Origin: Acanthosepion pharaonis
Taxonomy: Eukaryota; Mollusca; Cephalopoda; Sepiida; Sepiidae
Direction: 5' to 3'
DNA: 64,000 nt
Assembly (NCBI GenBank): GCA_903632075.3
Contig: CAHIKZ030004140.1
Span: forward strand, 657,001 to 721,000
The notes under the pieces were generated by a model that worked only from the letters and a program-made list of their open reading frames with translations, was not told the DNA's origin and searched no databases. The first letter of the stretch is position 1; the number at the start of each line of letters is the position of its first letter. The position numbers and the translations under genes were made by a program. Shown piece by piece: positions 43,977 to 54,653 of the stretch.

Positions 43977-44416
43977 TTGTGTATTTAGGCAGCAATCCTT
44001 CTTTCATGCACATTTCATTGGATATAACAGACAAGGGGCTTTGATTTAGTTCTTTATACAATTTCTCATGTGATCTAATATCTTTTTTTCTTTTCGGATG
44101 ATAAATTATATAAAAACTGTTCTTAATTGTTCTTTTTATCCGAGCACTTTCGGTTATACATTTAGCCATTTTCAAGGTTGAAATATTTTAACTGTTAACA
44201 AGAAATAGATTGTTGTATGTGTGTATTTATATAATATTTTCATATTCAAAACATGGTCAAGATATTGTGTCCATGTTCATAGTTGATATTATTGAGTGTT
44301 TGTTTTATTGTTTTTATTAATAAAGCATCCATTATTTTTAGCCCTTTTTTGCATGTAGATGATTCTATTATATTTGTGTTGCCTACCAGACCCTATCTGT
44401 AACATACTTATTGACA
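43972..44416 (-). mobile_element. PLE pseudo-LTR fragment (same family as 1812-4462)
   Basis: The minus strand matches the direct repeats at 1812-2287 and 3989-4462 along their length: end of endonuclease, ATGTTTTGAATATG region, the ACCTTGAAAATGGCTAAATG and CCGAAAGTGCTCGGATAAA boxes, and a terminal CCTAAATACACAAATAC against the TA tract. The part near 44380-44416 (CAGACCCTATCTGTAACATA on plus) is in unexpected orientation or diverged. Confidence 0.75.
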
Positions 44417-45582
44417 CAATAATTTTCCTCAGTTGCAACCCAGTCTTTTGACAGAGTTGCGCCTGAATGCACTCTGTACAAGGACAGAAACACAAGTGAG
44501 AGATGATAAATAGATGTGTTACAAACTCCTCCAAGGGGGGGTTTACACACTAGGTATTTACTCTGTCTCCCCACTAAGATGAGTTGTGACACAAGGTCTT
44601 TTTTAAGGTGGGCAGCTGAGCGCATACAACCAGGTGAGGAAAAAAATTGCCCACATCCCCCACAACCAACTCCTTCTCTCTGGTGCAATGAGAGGATGGG
44701 GCCTCAGACAGCTCTTCCTCAGGGCTGGGTACCTCTCACTATAATATTTCTCAGTTGCAACTCTGTCCTTTGACAGAAAAATTGCCCATAGCACCCACAA
44801 CTTTAGGCTGTACTGGCCTTGGTGCAAGCATCGATCCCTTTCTCTGATGCAATGAGCAGGTGCAGCCTCGGGCAGCTGTTCCCTAGGGCTAGGCACCTCT
44901 CTGTATAATTTTCTTTAGTTGCGACTCTGTCCTTTGACGGAGTCACCCCTGAGTGCAATCTGCTCAAGGACAGAGACACAACAGAGAAAAATATGTGTTA
45001 CAAACCTCTCATTGGATAGGTTTACAGATAAGTTATTTACTCTATCTCACCACTAAGACAAGTTGTGATGCAAGATCTTTTTTTAAGGTGGGCACTCGAA
45101 TGCATACAGCTGGGCCAGGAACAAAAATTGCCTGCAGCACCTGCAGCACACACAAATGTCGGTTGCACTGGCCTTAGTGCAAGCACCGATCCCTTTCTCT
45201 AATGCAATGAGAGGGCGTAGCCTCAGGCAGCTGTTCCCCAGAGCTGGGCACCTCTTTTGATAATTTTCATTAGTTGTGACTCTGTCCTTTGATGGAGTCA
45301 CTCCTGAGTGCACTCTGCCCAAAGACAGAGATGCAACTGAAAGATGATAAACAGATGTGTTACAAATTCCTTCAAGGAGGGGTTTACACATTAGGTATTT
45401 ACTCTGTCTCCCAACTAAGACAAGTTGTGACACAAGGTCTGTTTTTAAATGGGCACCCAAGCATGTACACTCGGGCCAGGAACAAAAATTGCCTCAGGCA
45501 GCTGTTCCCCAGGGCTGGACACCTCTCAGTATAATTTTCCTCAGTTGCAACTCTGACCTTTGACAGAGCCACCCTTGAATAC
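44417..45582. repeat. GC-richer tandem repeat, full unit about 354 bp
   Basis: Unit starts (ATAATTTTC...CAGTTGCAACTCTG and variants) fall at about 44418, 44740, 44906, 45260 and 45530. The full spacing is 354; others are shortened by internal deletions. Shared blocks include TATTTACTCTGTCTCCC, GTGACACAAGGTCT, CAGCTGTTCCC and CCTTTGACAGAG. The block is GC-richer than its flanks. 354 bases equal 118 codons, and minus frames (44688-44383, 44896-44603, 45460-45083) repeat motifs such as VHSGVTPSKDRV and QSKYLMCKPLLEG. No protein family is recognised. Confidence 0.9.
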
Positions 45583-46904
45583 AAAATGTTTATTTCATTT
45601 ATTAACTCTCTTTCATTACGGTTCTTTTATTCAATGATTGTTTTGAGTTTCATATCAAAAATAGTTCTGTTTAGAAATATTGTCTTACATAGTGCAGAAA
45701 AGTGTTTGAAATATGCATTTTACTTGGCCTTCAACAAGTTGGCATCTATTTGTAAAACTTTTCTTAACTATAACAAGCCAATTCATGAATGAAATCTTCA
45801 TATAAAATTTTTGTTTCAATGATTTCAAGTAGTGAATATATCTTACTTTGCGAATTGATAGTGAGCAAGCAGAATCTGCTAGTTATTTCTATAAAAATTG
45901 TTTTGTCTATGTTTCAAATACAAAATCAGAATGAGAAAGTGCACTTTCTTTAAAAAGGGAAGTAGTTCCTTGCTAAACTGTGACACTCTTTGTAGCTGAG
46001 TGGTTTCTCCTACAAATGTGGCTGCAGGTTTGGTTTCTGCTAGTGAGCACATTTCCTTTATTAAGAATTCTCAAATGTGCAGGTCAATAAATGTAATACA
46101 CATAATGGAGCATCTATTTCAAATTCGAGTATCCACTAGAATAATGTGTGAAGTAATAACCATTATGTTCCAGAGTTACTGATTAAACTGAGATTCTGTT
46201 GAAATAAAAACATTTCCGTGAAGGTCATTTCGTTTGTAGGCAAATATTCCTTCCCAGATAATGTTGATATTTAACCTTTCATGTATCTTGTTTGTAAGAT
46301 TAATTATTCAAGTGGTTGATGATTGCTCATGCCCAGGTGAGGTCTTTGACTGTATTTGTAAAGGTCAAGACATCTTGAGTCGAAGCATGTCAGGTCATTT
46401 TATGGTTTGGCTTTCTAATTGGACAACTTCCAGCCCAAAATTGGCACAACTCCAACAACTATGGTCCAAATGGACTGACTGTTTTCTCTCAATTCTTTTC
46501 ACAGATTTTTTTTAAAGACTTACAAGAACACAAGTATTTAGACAAACGCACGCATACATGCAAGCATACACATATTCTCATGTACACATATATGCACTTA
46601 TGTTCACAGTAAATAGTGTATAGACTCTCTATCAGGTTTTAAGCAAGTCAATGTTTTCACAGCAAAATTCTTAATAACCCACTGACATTGGTAACATTTT
46701 CAGAATAAACTTATATGTGTGTGCATGTGTGTGAGAGAGAGAGAGAGAGAAAGAGAGAGTTTAATGCAATATGTGAATTTCAGCTTATATTTTTTTTCCA
46801 ATTTAAAATGTTGATAATAACTTATTTTGAAGATGCCATGCTTTATTATGCAAACAAATGTATTTTTACTTATAGGCTATAGAAACAAACACTTGATTAA
46901 TAAA
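45583..46904. other. mixed DNA with a possible tRNA-like piece and a diverged repeat
   Basis: At 45990-46045 TAGCTGAGTGG and, about 35 bases on, CAGGTTTGGTTTCTGC could be A and B boxes of a SINE head; support is weak. At 46610-46870 the sequences AGCAAGTCAATGTTTTCA and TTTATTATGCAAACAAATG resemble the 180-bp repeat at 11451-11960. Short GT and GA tracts lie at 46717-46760. No gene is recognised. Confidence 0.4.
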
Positions 46905-47165
46905 ATATTTGCCACCATGCATAGTTGCAAACCATTTTCATTCTCTTTGTATTCCCTTGATGAGATGTAAGTTCCACTCAAGCTGCTTTTCCCAATTGGT
47001 CACTGCTTTGTGGAACCAACTCCCAAGACGTTGCTTCTCCGATCACTACAATCTAAACCTGTTCAAGTCTAGGATTACCTATTATCTTCCATAGATATCC
47101 ATGTAAGCTTTATCTCATACTTTGTAACTTTTACCTTGAGTGACCCTTGGGCCTTGTACATAAAT
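46905..47165 (+). mobile_element. LINE family 2 3' end
   Basis: The frame 46909-47094 encodes ANHFHSLCIPLMRCKFHSSC, then TALWNQLPRRCFSDHYNLNL and FKSRITYYL, the C-terminal block of the family. The tail ends GAGTGACCCTTGGGCCTTGT at about 47158. The copy is 5'-truncated. Confidence 0.8.
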
Positions 47166-47330
47166 TCTTATTTTATGATTTTACTTTTTGTGATCCTGAA
47201 TTCTTGTTCAATTTTTCAAACATTGATTTTATTAACTTTTCTCCTATTTGGACTTTAACATTACTTGTAGCATTTTGTATTGCTTCCCAAAAATCTCCTT
47301 TGATTGAATATTGTTTTCCATTCTTATATA

Positions 47331-48125
47331 CTGTGTATTTCCACATATAAGTTGACCTTTAGATAAGACAAGATAAAAAATATAGCAAATTTTCATGTAT
47401 TTATCCGATACCTGTAGCATAAGATGACTGCTTATTGATTATATAAGGATGATGTTATTGGAAATGTTATTTACTGTAGCCTTAGAAATTCAAAATAAAT
47501 TAAATAACAAAACCTATCATGTTTTCCTACACATATTCCATAAAAAGGGAAACCATTGTTTTGTTTACGTTTCACCACGTGATCTCTTGCGAATATTGAT
47601 TCTTCTTCTTCTTCTTCTTCTTCTTCTTCTTCTTCTTCTTCTATATCTAAACAGTTACAAACAGCCTGGTGTACTTGTGGCCATTTACTTATACTTCATT
47701 AACAATCACAAAATACCACTAATAACAGTACAATAATGTACGATAATAGTACATTCCATTTTTAACATTTTTTATTCGCAATCAGAACTTGATGTTTACC
47801 TTTTCTCAGCTGAGCTTGTATGAATATAATTTGATTTCGTTGATATGGAATTATTCTTCAAATAGGCAATTTCTGATGAAGTTATGCCAGTAATATATAA
47901 GGTAGAAGTAGTTTTACTACTTTTATTATCAGTTTATTTGATAATGTAAATCTTTTCATGTACATTATTAGTTATTGCCCAGAGGCTGAGGTTAGCTTAC
48001 CAACAAACAACTTTCAAAATTTAAGTTTTTTTTTTTTTTAGAATTGTGATATAAGATGACCCCCCACCAATTTTGAAGTATGATTTTTGGGTTATAAAGG
48101 TTGACTTATATGCAGAAATATATGG
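47331..48125. mobile_element. TIR element with TA duplication, non-autonomous
   Basis: Both ends lie between TA dinucleotides (47329-47330 and 48126-48127). The first 31 bases and the inverse complement of the last 31 match at about 24 positions, sharing TATTTC, CATATAAGT and ACCTTTA. That fits a Tc1/mariner or pogo-like DNA element. The interior has no transposase motif and includes a (CTT)n tract at 47594-47642. Confidence 0.6.
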
Positions 48126-48273
48126 TACATAACTTTTAATGACAATCCAGCTTTCTGTTTGAGTAAAACCTTCAGAGACTGGGTACATTCCATTCATTTG
48201 ATGTTTTTAAAGCATTTTTTATCAATATTCAGATTCTCAGAATATGAACAAGTATCTTCTTTGTTTTGACTTA

Positions 48274-48620
48274 CACTACAGTTCAAAAGTTTGAGGCCAC
48301 TGCTGGTAATTTTTTAAATTGGCCCCAAAAGTAGTTGTTTTGTACTTTAAATAAGAGAAAATTATTATACATGTATAAAAAGAAATGAGACATGATTTTT
48401 ATTAGAAATTTTATTATGACAAAAACAAAAAAGGGATTTTATGACTAAATTTTACTCTCGTCAAATTATCCTCCTTTACTGCATCCCAAATTTTTAGCAT
48501 TCATTGCAAAAGTTTCTCAAAGTGTAACTTTGATAATTGATCCCATTTTTTTTTCAATGATTCTAAGAGAAATCTCAAGTTGATGTTAAAAATTGCTGCA
48601 AAATTTTGTTGATTTATTTA
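48274..48620 (-). mobile_element. Tc1-like element end with transposase C-terminus
   Basis: The left end TACACTACAGTTCAAAAG followed by TTTGAGGCCAC is a typical Tc1-like inverted repeat start after TA. About 170 bases in, the minus strand encodes a broken NAKNLGCSKGG, FDESKI ending like that of Tc1 transposases. The matching right terminus is not found within the next kilobase, so the element is truncated. Confidence 0.6.
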
Positions 48621-48813
48621 AGATGGAATGATATATAATGACATGTCTCTAATTTGTATTTAGATACATTGTATTTGTTTTCAGTTTTTCTAGTTGAATT
48701 GTTCGCCTATATTGCATGTGATCCATGATAGTAGATTACAATAAAATTGGTATTTTATATGAATACTACCTTATGAAAATTAAAATTTAGTAGAGTGGTG
48801 GGGACGCCATGTA

Positions 48814-48819
48814 TATATA

Positions 48820-48884
<65 letters not shown>

Positions 48885-48890
48885 ATATAT
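48814..48890. repeat. (TA)n microsatellite, interrupted
   Basis: TA tracts with a few T or A interruptions. Confidence 0.95.
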
Positions 48891-49071
48891 ATAGTATATT
48901 GTGGAAATTTTATCAACATTTTTGATTCATCCTAATTTTGTTATAAAAAAATCCAAAAGTACATTGGGATTAGCATAAGATACATTCCAAAAGCTAAGTA
49001 GGGTATTAGGAAACAGTAAAATTTCATTAGAAACAAAGAAAAGTGTACTGAATTGTTACATATCTGGCTTC

Positions 49072-49948
49072 CTCTAAGGCAGTGGTTCCCAAATGGTGTG
49101 GCAAGCCTCATAGGGGCAGTGGAAAAGGATAACAGGTTAAATAGAATGATTGAAAGACAAAGGTTTAGAAACAGTTTAAAAAAATTAATTTGCCAAAATT
49201 TAAAATATTATTATGGATTACTTCTAAGTGCATGCATGGGTCCCAGTATCAGTCAGTTATGTGCCATGTGTGATACATGCTTAAGCGATCATGTATCTTT
49301 CGATACATGACTGACGAGGCAGATTTTTTCTCGAAGTAGGTTGCTATTTCTTTCTGCAGTAGACCAGTTGCCATCCAAGGCTATAGAACCCAGTCTGTCC
49401 TGCTATTTACCCATAGTTGGGGAGGGGAGAAGAAGAGGGTTCATACCTTTACCAAAGGTATTAGAACGTAAGTGAATGTAATGGATTTGACCAGGTAAAG
49501 ATTTAACCTAGATTTGAACAGGTAAAGAGTGTCATGATCAGGAAAACATCCCCTTATGACTCAGTTCCACAGAGCTGCTCAAGTGGAACTTTCTTTTCCC
49601 CGATGGAATACGGAGGCAATGAGGGTTGTTTGCTGCAATGTGCATAGAATGATCATTTCGAACTCAGCTCTCCAATTCCTCAATCCGAGCCACTATCCAT
49701 TACTCCACAGTTATAAAGAATCATTGACTGATTTTATCATGGTAATATTTTTGCATTATATCAAGTATTAAGAATATAGTAACTAGGCTCCGCAAATTGG
49801 AGGAGAGAGTTATCTCTCTTTAATTCTCACTCTGTTTTCTTTATTTTTAAATGTACTTTTTATAACATAAAGTTTGGTGAGATGTGAACAAATTTTAATT
49901 CCAAAAATGCTGCCCGGAGAAAAAACTTTGGAAACCACTGCTCTAAGA
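49072..49948. mobile_element. hAT-type element, 861 bp, with 8-bp TSD
   Basis: The element at 49080-49940 starts CAGTGGTTCCCAAA and ends TTTGGAAACCACTG, inverse complements apart from one base. The flanks ctctaagg (49072-49079) and ctctaaga (49941-49948) match in 7 of 8, as expected for an old hAT target duplication. No transposase is present, and a LINE family 2 piece sits inside. Confidence 0.8.
49395..49660 (-). mobile_element. LINE family 2 fragment inside the hAT element
   Basis: The minus strand matches the C-terminal part at 16420-16520 and 46930-47060: TTCCACTTGAGCAGCTCTG, CTGTGGAACTGAGTC, and further tail with CTTTACCTGTTCAAATC. The coding sense is broken. Confidence 0.65.
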
Positions 49949-50344
49949 CAATGAATGCTGGACAGTCATCTCACAGATGAAAAAGAGACTTGAAGCCACA
50001 GAAATGTGGTTCTACAAAATGATGCTGTGAATACCATTGACTGAATATACAACAAAGTTTTAGGGGACATAATGAGAAAAGAGGTCTTAGAAAAATTGAT
50101 ACTTACTGGATATATTGAAGGCAAGAGGGCCAGGGGTAAACAACATATGTTTTATTTAGTGATGGATGGTAGATCAGGGTTTAGGATAGGTAACAAAAGG
50201 ACAAAATTTATATTATTTATTTATTTATACAAAGAACATGATCACCAGATTGGAGAGCTATGATTGCCAACATTCTGAATGTATGTAAAAAAAGAAGAAG
50301 AAGAAGATAATCTACTTTCATATCTTTCATTAATGTTCTTAATA

Positions 50345-50780
50345 TTCTGCATCTTTTCTTAACTTCCTCTTTTCTTTTGCATCTTTTCTTAACTTCATCT
50401 TTTCTTTTGCATCTTTTCTTTTGCATCTTTTCTTTTGCATCTTTTCTTAACTTCATCTTTTCTTTTGCATCTTTTCTTTTGCATCTTTTCTTAACTTCAT
50501 CTTTTCTTTTGCATCTTTTCTTTTGCATCTTTTCTTTTGCATCTATTCTCAACTTCCTCTTTTCTTTTGCATCTTTTCTTAACTTCATCTTTTCTTTTGC
50601 ATCTTTTCTTTTGCATCTTTTCTTTTGCATCTTTTCTTTTGCATCTTTTCTTAACTTCATCTTTTCTTTTACATCTTTTCTTTTGCATCTATTCTCAACT
50701 TCCTCTTTTCTTTTGCATCTTTTCTTCATCTTTTCTTTTGCATCTTTTCTTCATCTTTTCTTTTGCATCTTTTCTTCAAA
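50345..50780. repeat. pyrimidine-rich minisatellite (GCATCTTTTC units)
   Basis: A mosaic of 14-base (GCATCTTTTCTTTT) and 30-base units (adding TTAACTTCATCTTTTC). Long frames on both strands, one of them rich in lysine and arginine, are artefacts. It begins just after the LINE tail, so it may have grown from the LINE's GAAGAAG tail. Confidence 0.95.
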
Positions 50781-51591
50781 TATTTTCTTGCTGGTCAAAA
50801 TCGCTTTTTCTTGTTTACTACTCTCTTCATTTTTCTCAAATTCTCTTTTTTTTTGTGACATTTTAAAAGGCAATTTATTTTCTGCTTCTGATCATGTCAA
50901 TAGTTTCTGGTTCTTTTTCAATAATCCTTTGTTTAACAATTTCAGAATTTCCAACATTACATTCTGATTTCTCTACTAAGTTTTTCTTATGACCCATCAC
51001 AATGTTTGTATGCCTGAATTTAAAAAAATATCAATAAGTTTAAAATTATATTGCAATATGATGAACAAAATAAAAATCTCATACCACCAAATAAGATGAT
51101 TTCAACATTTGTAATAAAAACAGATACAGCAAAGTTTTGGATGCACATCAAAAAACTGCTTTCACCATTTAATACGATGTCTTTCATTTTATGTCACTCA
51201 GTTATCTTACAATTTTGTGCTGTCAAAATATATATTTTAAAATCTGACACTTCAATTATTTATGTATATTTTCTATTTACATTCGGAAAAGAACTGTCGA
51301 AAAATTATTATGGTCTTATGGTGTGGAAACGAACACCAGTGTCATGAGAAATATATTTATGAATATTTATGGCTATATTGCAGAAAACATGATTGCATAA
51401 TGTTTTGTTATTACAAGAGTTAAAACATTGTTGGAATTATTGGGGCAATATTAGATTATGTAGGTATTAAGTCTGGCACAATATCATGAAATCTGATGAC
51501 AACTTAAAAGATATGACTACATACTAAATAAGCAGATGACTAAGATATGCATACAGAGGAACACTGAAATATTTACATACATTTACAGCTA

Positions 51592-51596
<5 letters not shown>
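50781..51596. other. no gene recognised
   Basis: AT-rich DNA without supported features. Confidence 0.5.

Positions 51597-51635
<39 letters not shown>
51597..51635. repeat. (TA)n microsatellite
   Basis: TA tract adjoining the hammerhead-like end of the PLE fragment. Confidence 0.97.
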
Positions 51636-51637
<2 letters not shown>

Positions 51638-51640
51638 GTC

Positions 51641-51700
51641 ATCTACAGACAGACTGTTTCGCTGTTTCACAGCTCATCAGTGTGGCTAGACATCTGGTTG
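51641..51700 (-). ncRNA. hammerhead ribozyme-like motif, type I, in a PLE end
   Basis: The minus strand reads, in order: CTGATGA (51680-51674); stem II GCTGT with a GAA loop and ACAGC (51673-51661, five pairs, with the preferred G-C closing pair); GAAAC (51660-51656); and AGTC (51655-51652), so that A15.1-U16.1 closes a minimal stem III and C17 is the cleavage base. Stem I forms from ACA/TGT next to the core, an internal loop, then TCTA/TAGA. PLEs are known to carry such minimal type I hammerheads in their terminal repeats. Activity is predicted only. Confidence 0.7.
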
Positions 51701-52095
51701 CCTCTAGCTAGGATCGAAACCTGACTGAATTGGTGTCAGTCAGAGATTCTACCAAGATTTCCTCCTCTTGTTTGTAGTTAAATTGTTTTTTTTCTTTTTT
51801 ATTATTAAAACTTCCATTATTTTTAATCATTTTTTACAGGTGAATGCACTTAATATATTTGTGTTTTCTACTAGTATGTTTCTAATGGAGTTTGGCAAAT
51901 TTGTGTGTGCCTTTAAATGGGTTCTAATGGAGCTGTGATCAGATAGATGTAACGTAAGACGTCTGGATAAGCATGTGGTTGTGTAACCGATGTAATTATT
52001 TATGAGTCTGGTTTGATCAGGAACACAGTTCCTTAAGGGGCATTTGAACTCATAGATAATGGTGGTTCTTTGTAATTTTGACTTAGTTGGTATGT
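51641..52095 (-). pseudogene. PLE endonuclease fragment with 3' end, between TA tracts
   Basis: The minus frame from 52095 encodes TTIIYEFKCPLRNCVPDQTR, then NNYIGYTTTCLSRRLTLHLS and DHSSIRTHLKAH, ending FTCKK near 51827. This is the GIY-YIG-type endonuclease seen at 3817-4149, here less decayed. An untranslated stretch follows, then the hammerhead-like end at the TA tract. A second TA tract (52098-52152) marks the 5' truncation point. The reverse transcriptase is absent. Confidence 0.8.
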
Positions 52096-52097
52096 TG

Positions 52098-52152
<55 letters not shown>
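52098..52152. repeat. (TA)n microsatellite
   Basis: TA tract at the 5' edge of the PLE fragment. Confidence 0.97.
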
Positions 52153-52153
<1 letters not shown>

Positions 52154-52329
52154 CATACATAACAGACATCTCTCTGATATTATTCATAATAAATGTAAGC
52201 CTGTCCTCAAAGGTAAACCCACTGAGTGAATGAGACACCATATAACCTCTCTCACAATTTTGGTTCTAGAGACAATTGGCAGATCTAAAAGAGTGAACTG
52301 AACAAGATTTCCTCCTCATTTCAATCAAT

Positions 52330-52640
52330 TTGAAATGTTGTCACCTACTGCAGATAAAGCCAAGGGCTTTGCCTGGAAATTCTCCTCCAACTCCACTCTC
52401 AACTAATCTGTTGTATGAAACTCCTTTTCCTTTTCTCCCTAGAATAGTCACTACTGAGTGATATGTTCATAACTCCATCCATTGTTTCAGCCATTTCTAA
52501 ACTAGACCCCCTCCTCAAGGCTTGCAGATTCAAAACTATCCCTGCAACTGTCCTAAAGAAATATGCTCCTGACCTGGATCTTGTTCATCCAAACTTTATA
52601 ATAAATGTCTTGTTTTGCTTTTCAACTATACATATATTCT
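52330..52640 (+). mobile_element. LINE family 1 fragment upstream of the palm domain
   Basis: It encodes, with stops, a TADKAKGFAWKFSSNSTLN block, ITPSIVSAISKLDPLLKACR and VLKKYAPDLD. This is the region linking endonuclease and reverse transcriptase in jockey-type LINEs (the ISKLDPxKAxGPDxIP motif). Both ends are truncated. Confidence 0.65.
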
Positions 52641-52844
52641 ATTGCTTTTTCCGATAAGTGCTGCTGTTAAAATTTCTCAACAAGCTTCCGGTATTAATGG
52701 GCTTTGGTTCTTACAAAAAACCTATATACAATGCTGCTTGGAAATTTGTGAACCATCCCATATATGGACATTTTTAGCTTATTATATGAGCATCCAAACA
52801 CCAATTCTAAAGTAGAGTTTCCATGAACATAAACACAAAGAAAA

Positions 52845-53020
52845 ATGTCCTCTTCTTTGTATTTGTTGTCACAATATTTCGGCATTGTGCCCTCTGGCCT
52901 TCATCAGAGGAATAAAAGCTGGAGGTTACAACAGCTGAAACATTATGATAACAACAGCAAAAATGAGGACAATACTCTATATGTAAACAGTGTAAATAAT
53001 GAGAAGTACTCATTCCTGAA
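52845..53020. mobile_element. diverged inverted pair of PLE 3' ends
   Basis: The left half (GTCCTC, TTGTCACAATATTTCGGC, CTGGCCTTCATCAG) is inverse to the right half (GGAGGTTACAACAGCTG, AAACATTATGATAAC, AAAAATGAGGAC). This is the terminal sequence of the 6316-7735 family folded head to head with almost nothing between. No clear target duplication was found. Confidence 0.6.
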
Positions 53021-53029
53021 ATTCAGACC

Positions 53030-54015
53030 AAAACAAAGGATATATTTTAATTATCTATTAAAAAGATTATTTATTTCACCAAAATAAAAGTCTGACATGT
53101 GCAAAAGTAGGTAAACAACCCTCTGTATTGGTGAAATCAAGTCAATAAAAAATTCAGGTTCTTAATTATTTAATTTAAGAACTGTAATTATTCAATTTAA
53201 GAACTATCATGTGTTTTGCCATGTTCTTTATTGTCAAACTAAGAAATAAATTCAGTTTTGACTACAGGGTTTTCAGAGGTTATCTCTGGTAACACTTACA
53301 CAAGTCACAGCAGCTGCTTAATAGTAGATGAAGCTGTTTTATACAACATGTATAATCAAACAGACAGCTACACAAGTATCCATACCTATTCTTTCACATT
53401 TAAAAACATACACATTTTCATACATATAAAAAAAAAACTCTTGTGTGGAGTGAAGGGTTGTATTTCTTTGTTGTGATATTGATCTTTGGAGATCAATGTT
53501 ACTTTTAGATTTGGAATAAAGTCCTGAAAATCTATAAAACACTGGTTTGACTATCATCACCATTCATTCCCTTTGATGTTTTATGAGAAGTAAAACAAAG
53601 ACTGGTTTCATGGTTTTTCCTTTTGTAACTAGACTGTATATATATGCACATTTATATCAACATATATAAAGATGTGTATCTTGATCAAAATCATTGTCAC
53701 TAGAGAGAGGGAGAAAGTGTAAAGGTTCTTCTCACATTTGGAATATTGAAAACTATTTTCATGTGACTTTGGCTGCATTTATTCCATTTGATTATATTTC
53801 TTTTCTTATGGTTCTTTTTATTGAAATACTTACATCTATTCCTTGATATATGCAGAGAATATTACTTCCGTTCATCATATCTTAATAATAATAAAAATAA
53901 GCATCAAAATTTTAAAGAAATTATCAAAATTTCTTCTTTGGTCACCAACTAAGTATAGAGTTACATTATTTTTCTTTATTTTTTTTTATTTACTGTAAGG
54001 TTCTGCCAATAGAAG
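53030..54015. other. no gene recognised
   Basis: AT-rich DNA without supported features. Confidence 0.5.
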
Positions 54016-54019
54016 GCTG

Positions 54020-54260
54020 GGGTCACTCGTTAGGGGGTTATATTAGGAGGCAATTTGTGTGAATAGGTGGGGAAGATAATAGTTAACCATAGCCTTGAAC
54101 AGGTTAAGATTGTAGTGATCAAGGAAACATCCTCATGAGAGTTGGTTCCACTGAGCAGTGGTTTGCAGGAAGAAGTTGTTCAAGTGGAACTTACTTCTCA
54201 TAGATGGAATATAGAAGGGGATGTGGGTAGTTTGTTACTATGTAAGTGGCATGGCATGTC
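54020..54260 (-). mobile_element. LINE family 2 3' end
   Basis: The minus strand matches 46930-47130: AGTAAGTTCCACTTGAAC, AACCACTGCTCAGTGG, a region equal to CACTACAATCT, and AACCTGTTCAAGGCTATG. The coding sense is broken. Confidence 0.65.
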
Positions 54261-54653
54261 CTTGACATGAAGCTTTAAATTAGCAGGACCAGGGAATGTA
54301 GTTCGTCCATGGAATAGCAATGGAGCAGCAAGAGGCTTGACACATCTCACCTGTGAGAGAGAGGCTGGAGTGTGGAGAATGATTTGTCACCCACAAGGTC
54401 TTGGAGATAATTTGTCACCCACAAGGGCCTGGAAAGTGAGGTCTGGTCACATATGACAACATTATTCCATTTTTTTGACCTGATCTGTCTTTTGGACTCT
54501 ATCAAGGCTGGAGAGTGAGGTCTGCTCAGCTTTCACCCAAATATGACAACAGTGCTCCATTTCTGGCCTGATTTGGCTTTTGTAAATGTAGAGAATATCA
54601 GAAATCAGGTACATGCTAGAAGCCTTCATCTTTTAAGTTTAAAAATTATTTCT

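Larger units (their letters stand above)
48900..50300 (+). pseudogene. LINE family 3 copy split by a hAT insertion
   Basis: The left part (to 49079) encodes a broken NCYISGFL equivalent of the SVLLYGSECW region. After the hAT element the plus strand resumes at 49949 with ECWTVISQMKKRLEATEMWF-like codons, FYKMML, then the frame 50072-50263 with MRKEVLEKLILTGYIEGKRA. It ends at GAGAGCTATGATTGCCAACA and the GAAGAAGAAG tail near 50305. The YGSECW motif is interrupted by the insertion. Stops show it was inactive. Confidence 0.7.

Noticed and set aside
50217..50967. Lysine-rich (minus) and phenylalanine-rich (plus) frames of up to 196 codons
   Set aside because: Product of the pyrimidine-rich minisatellite; a coding signal cannot be separated from the repeat.
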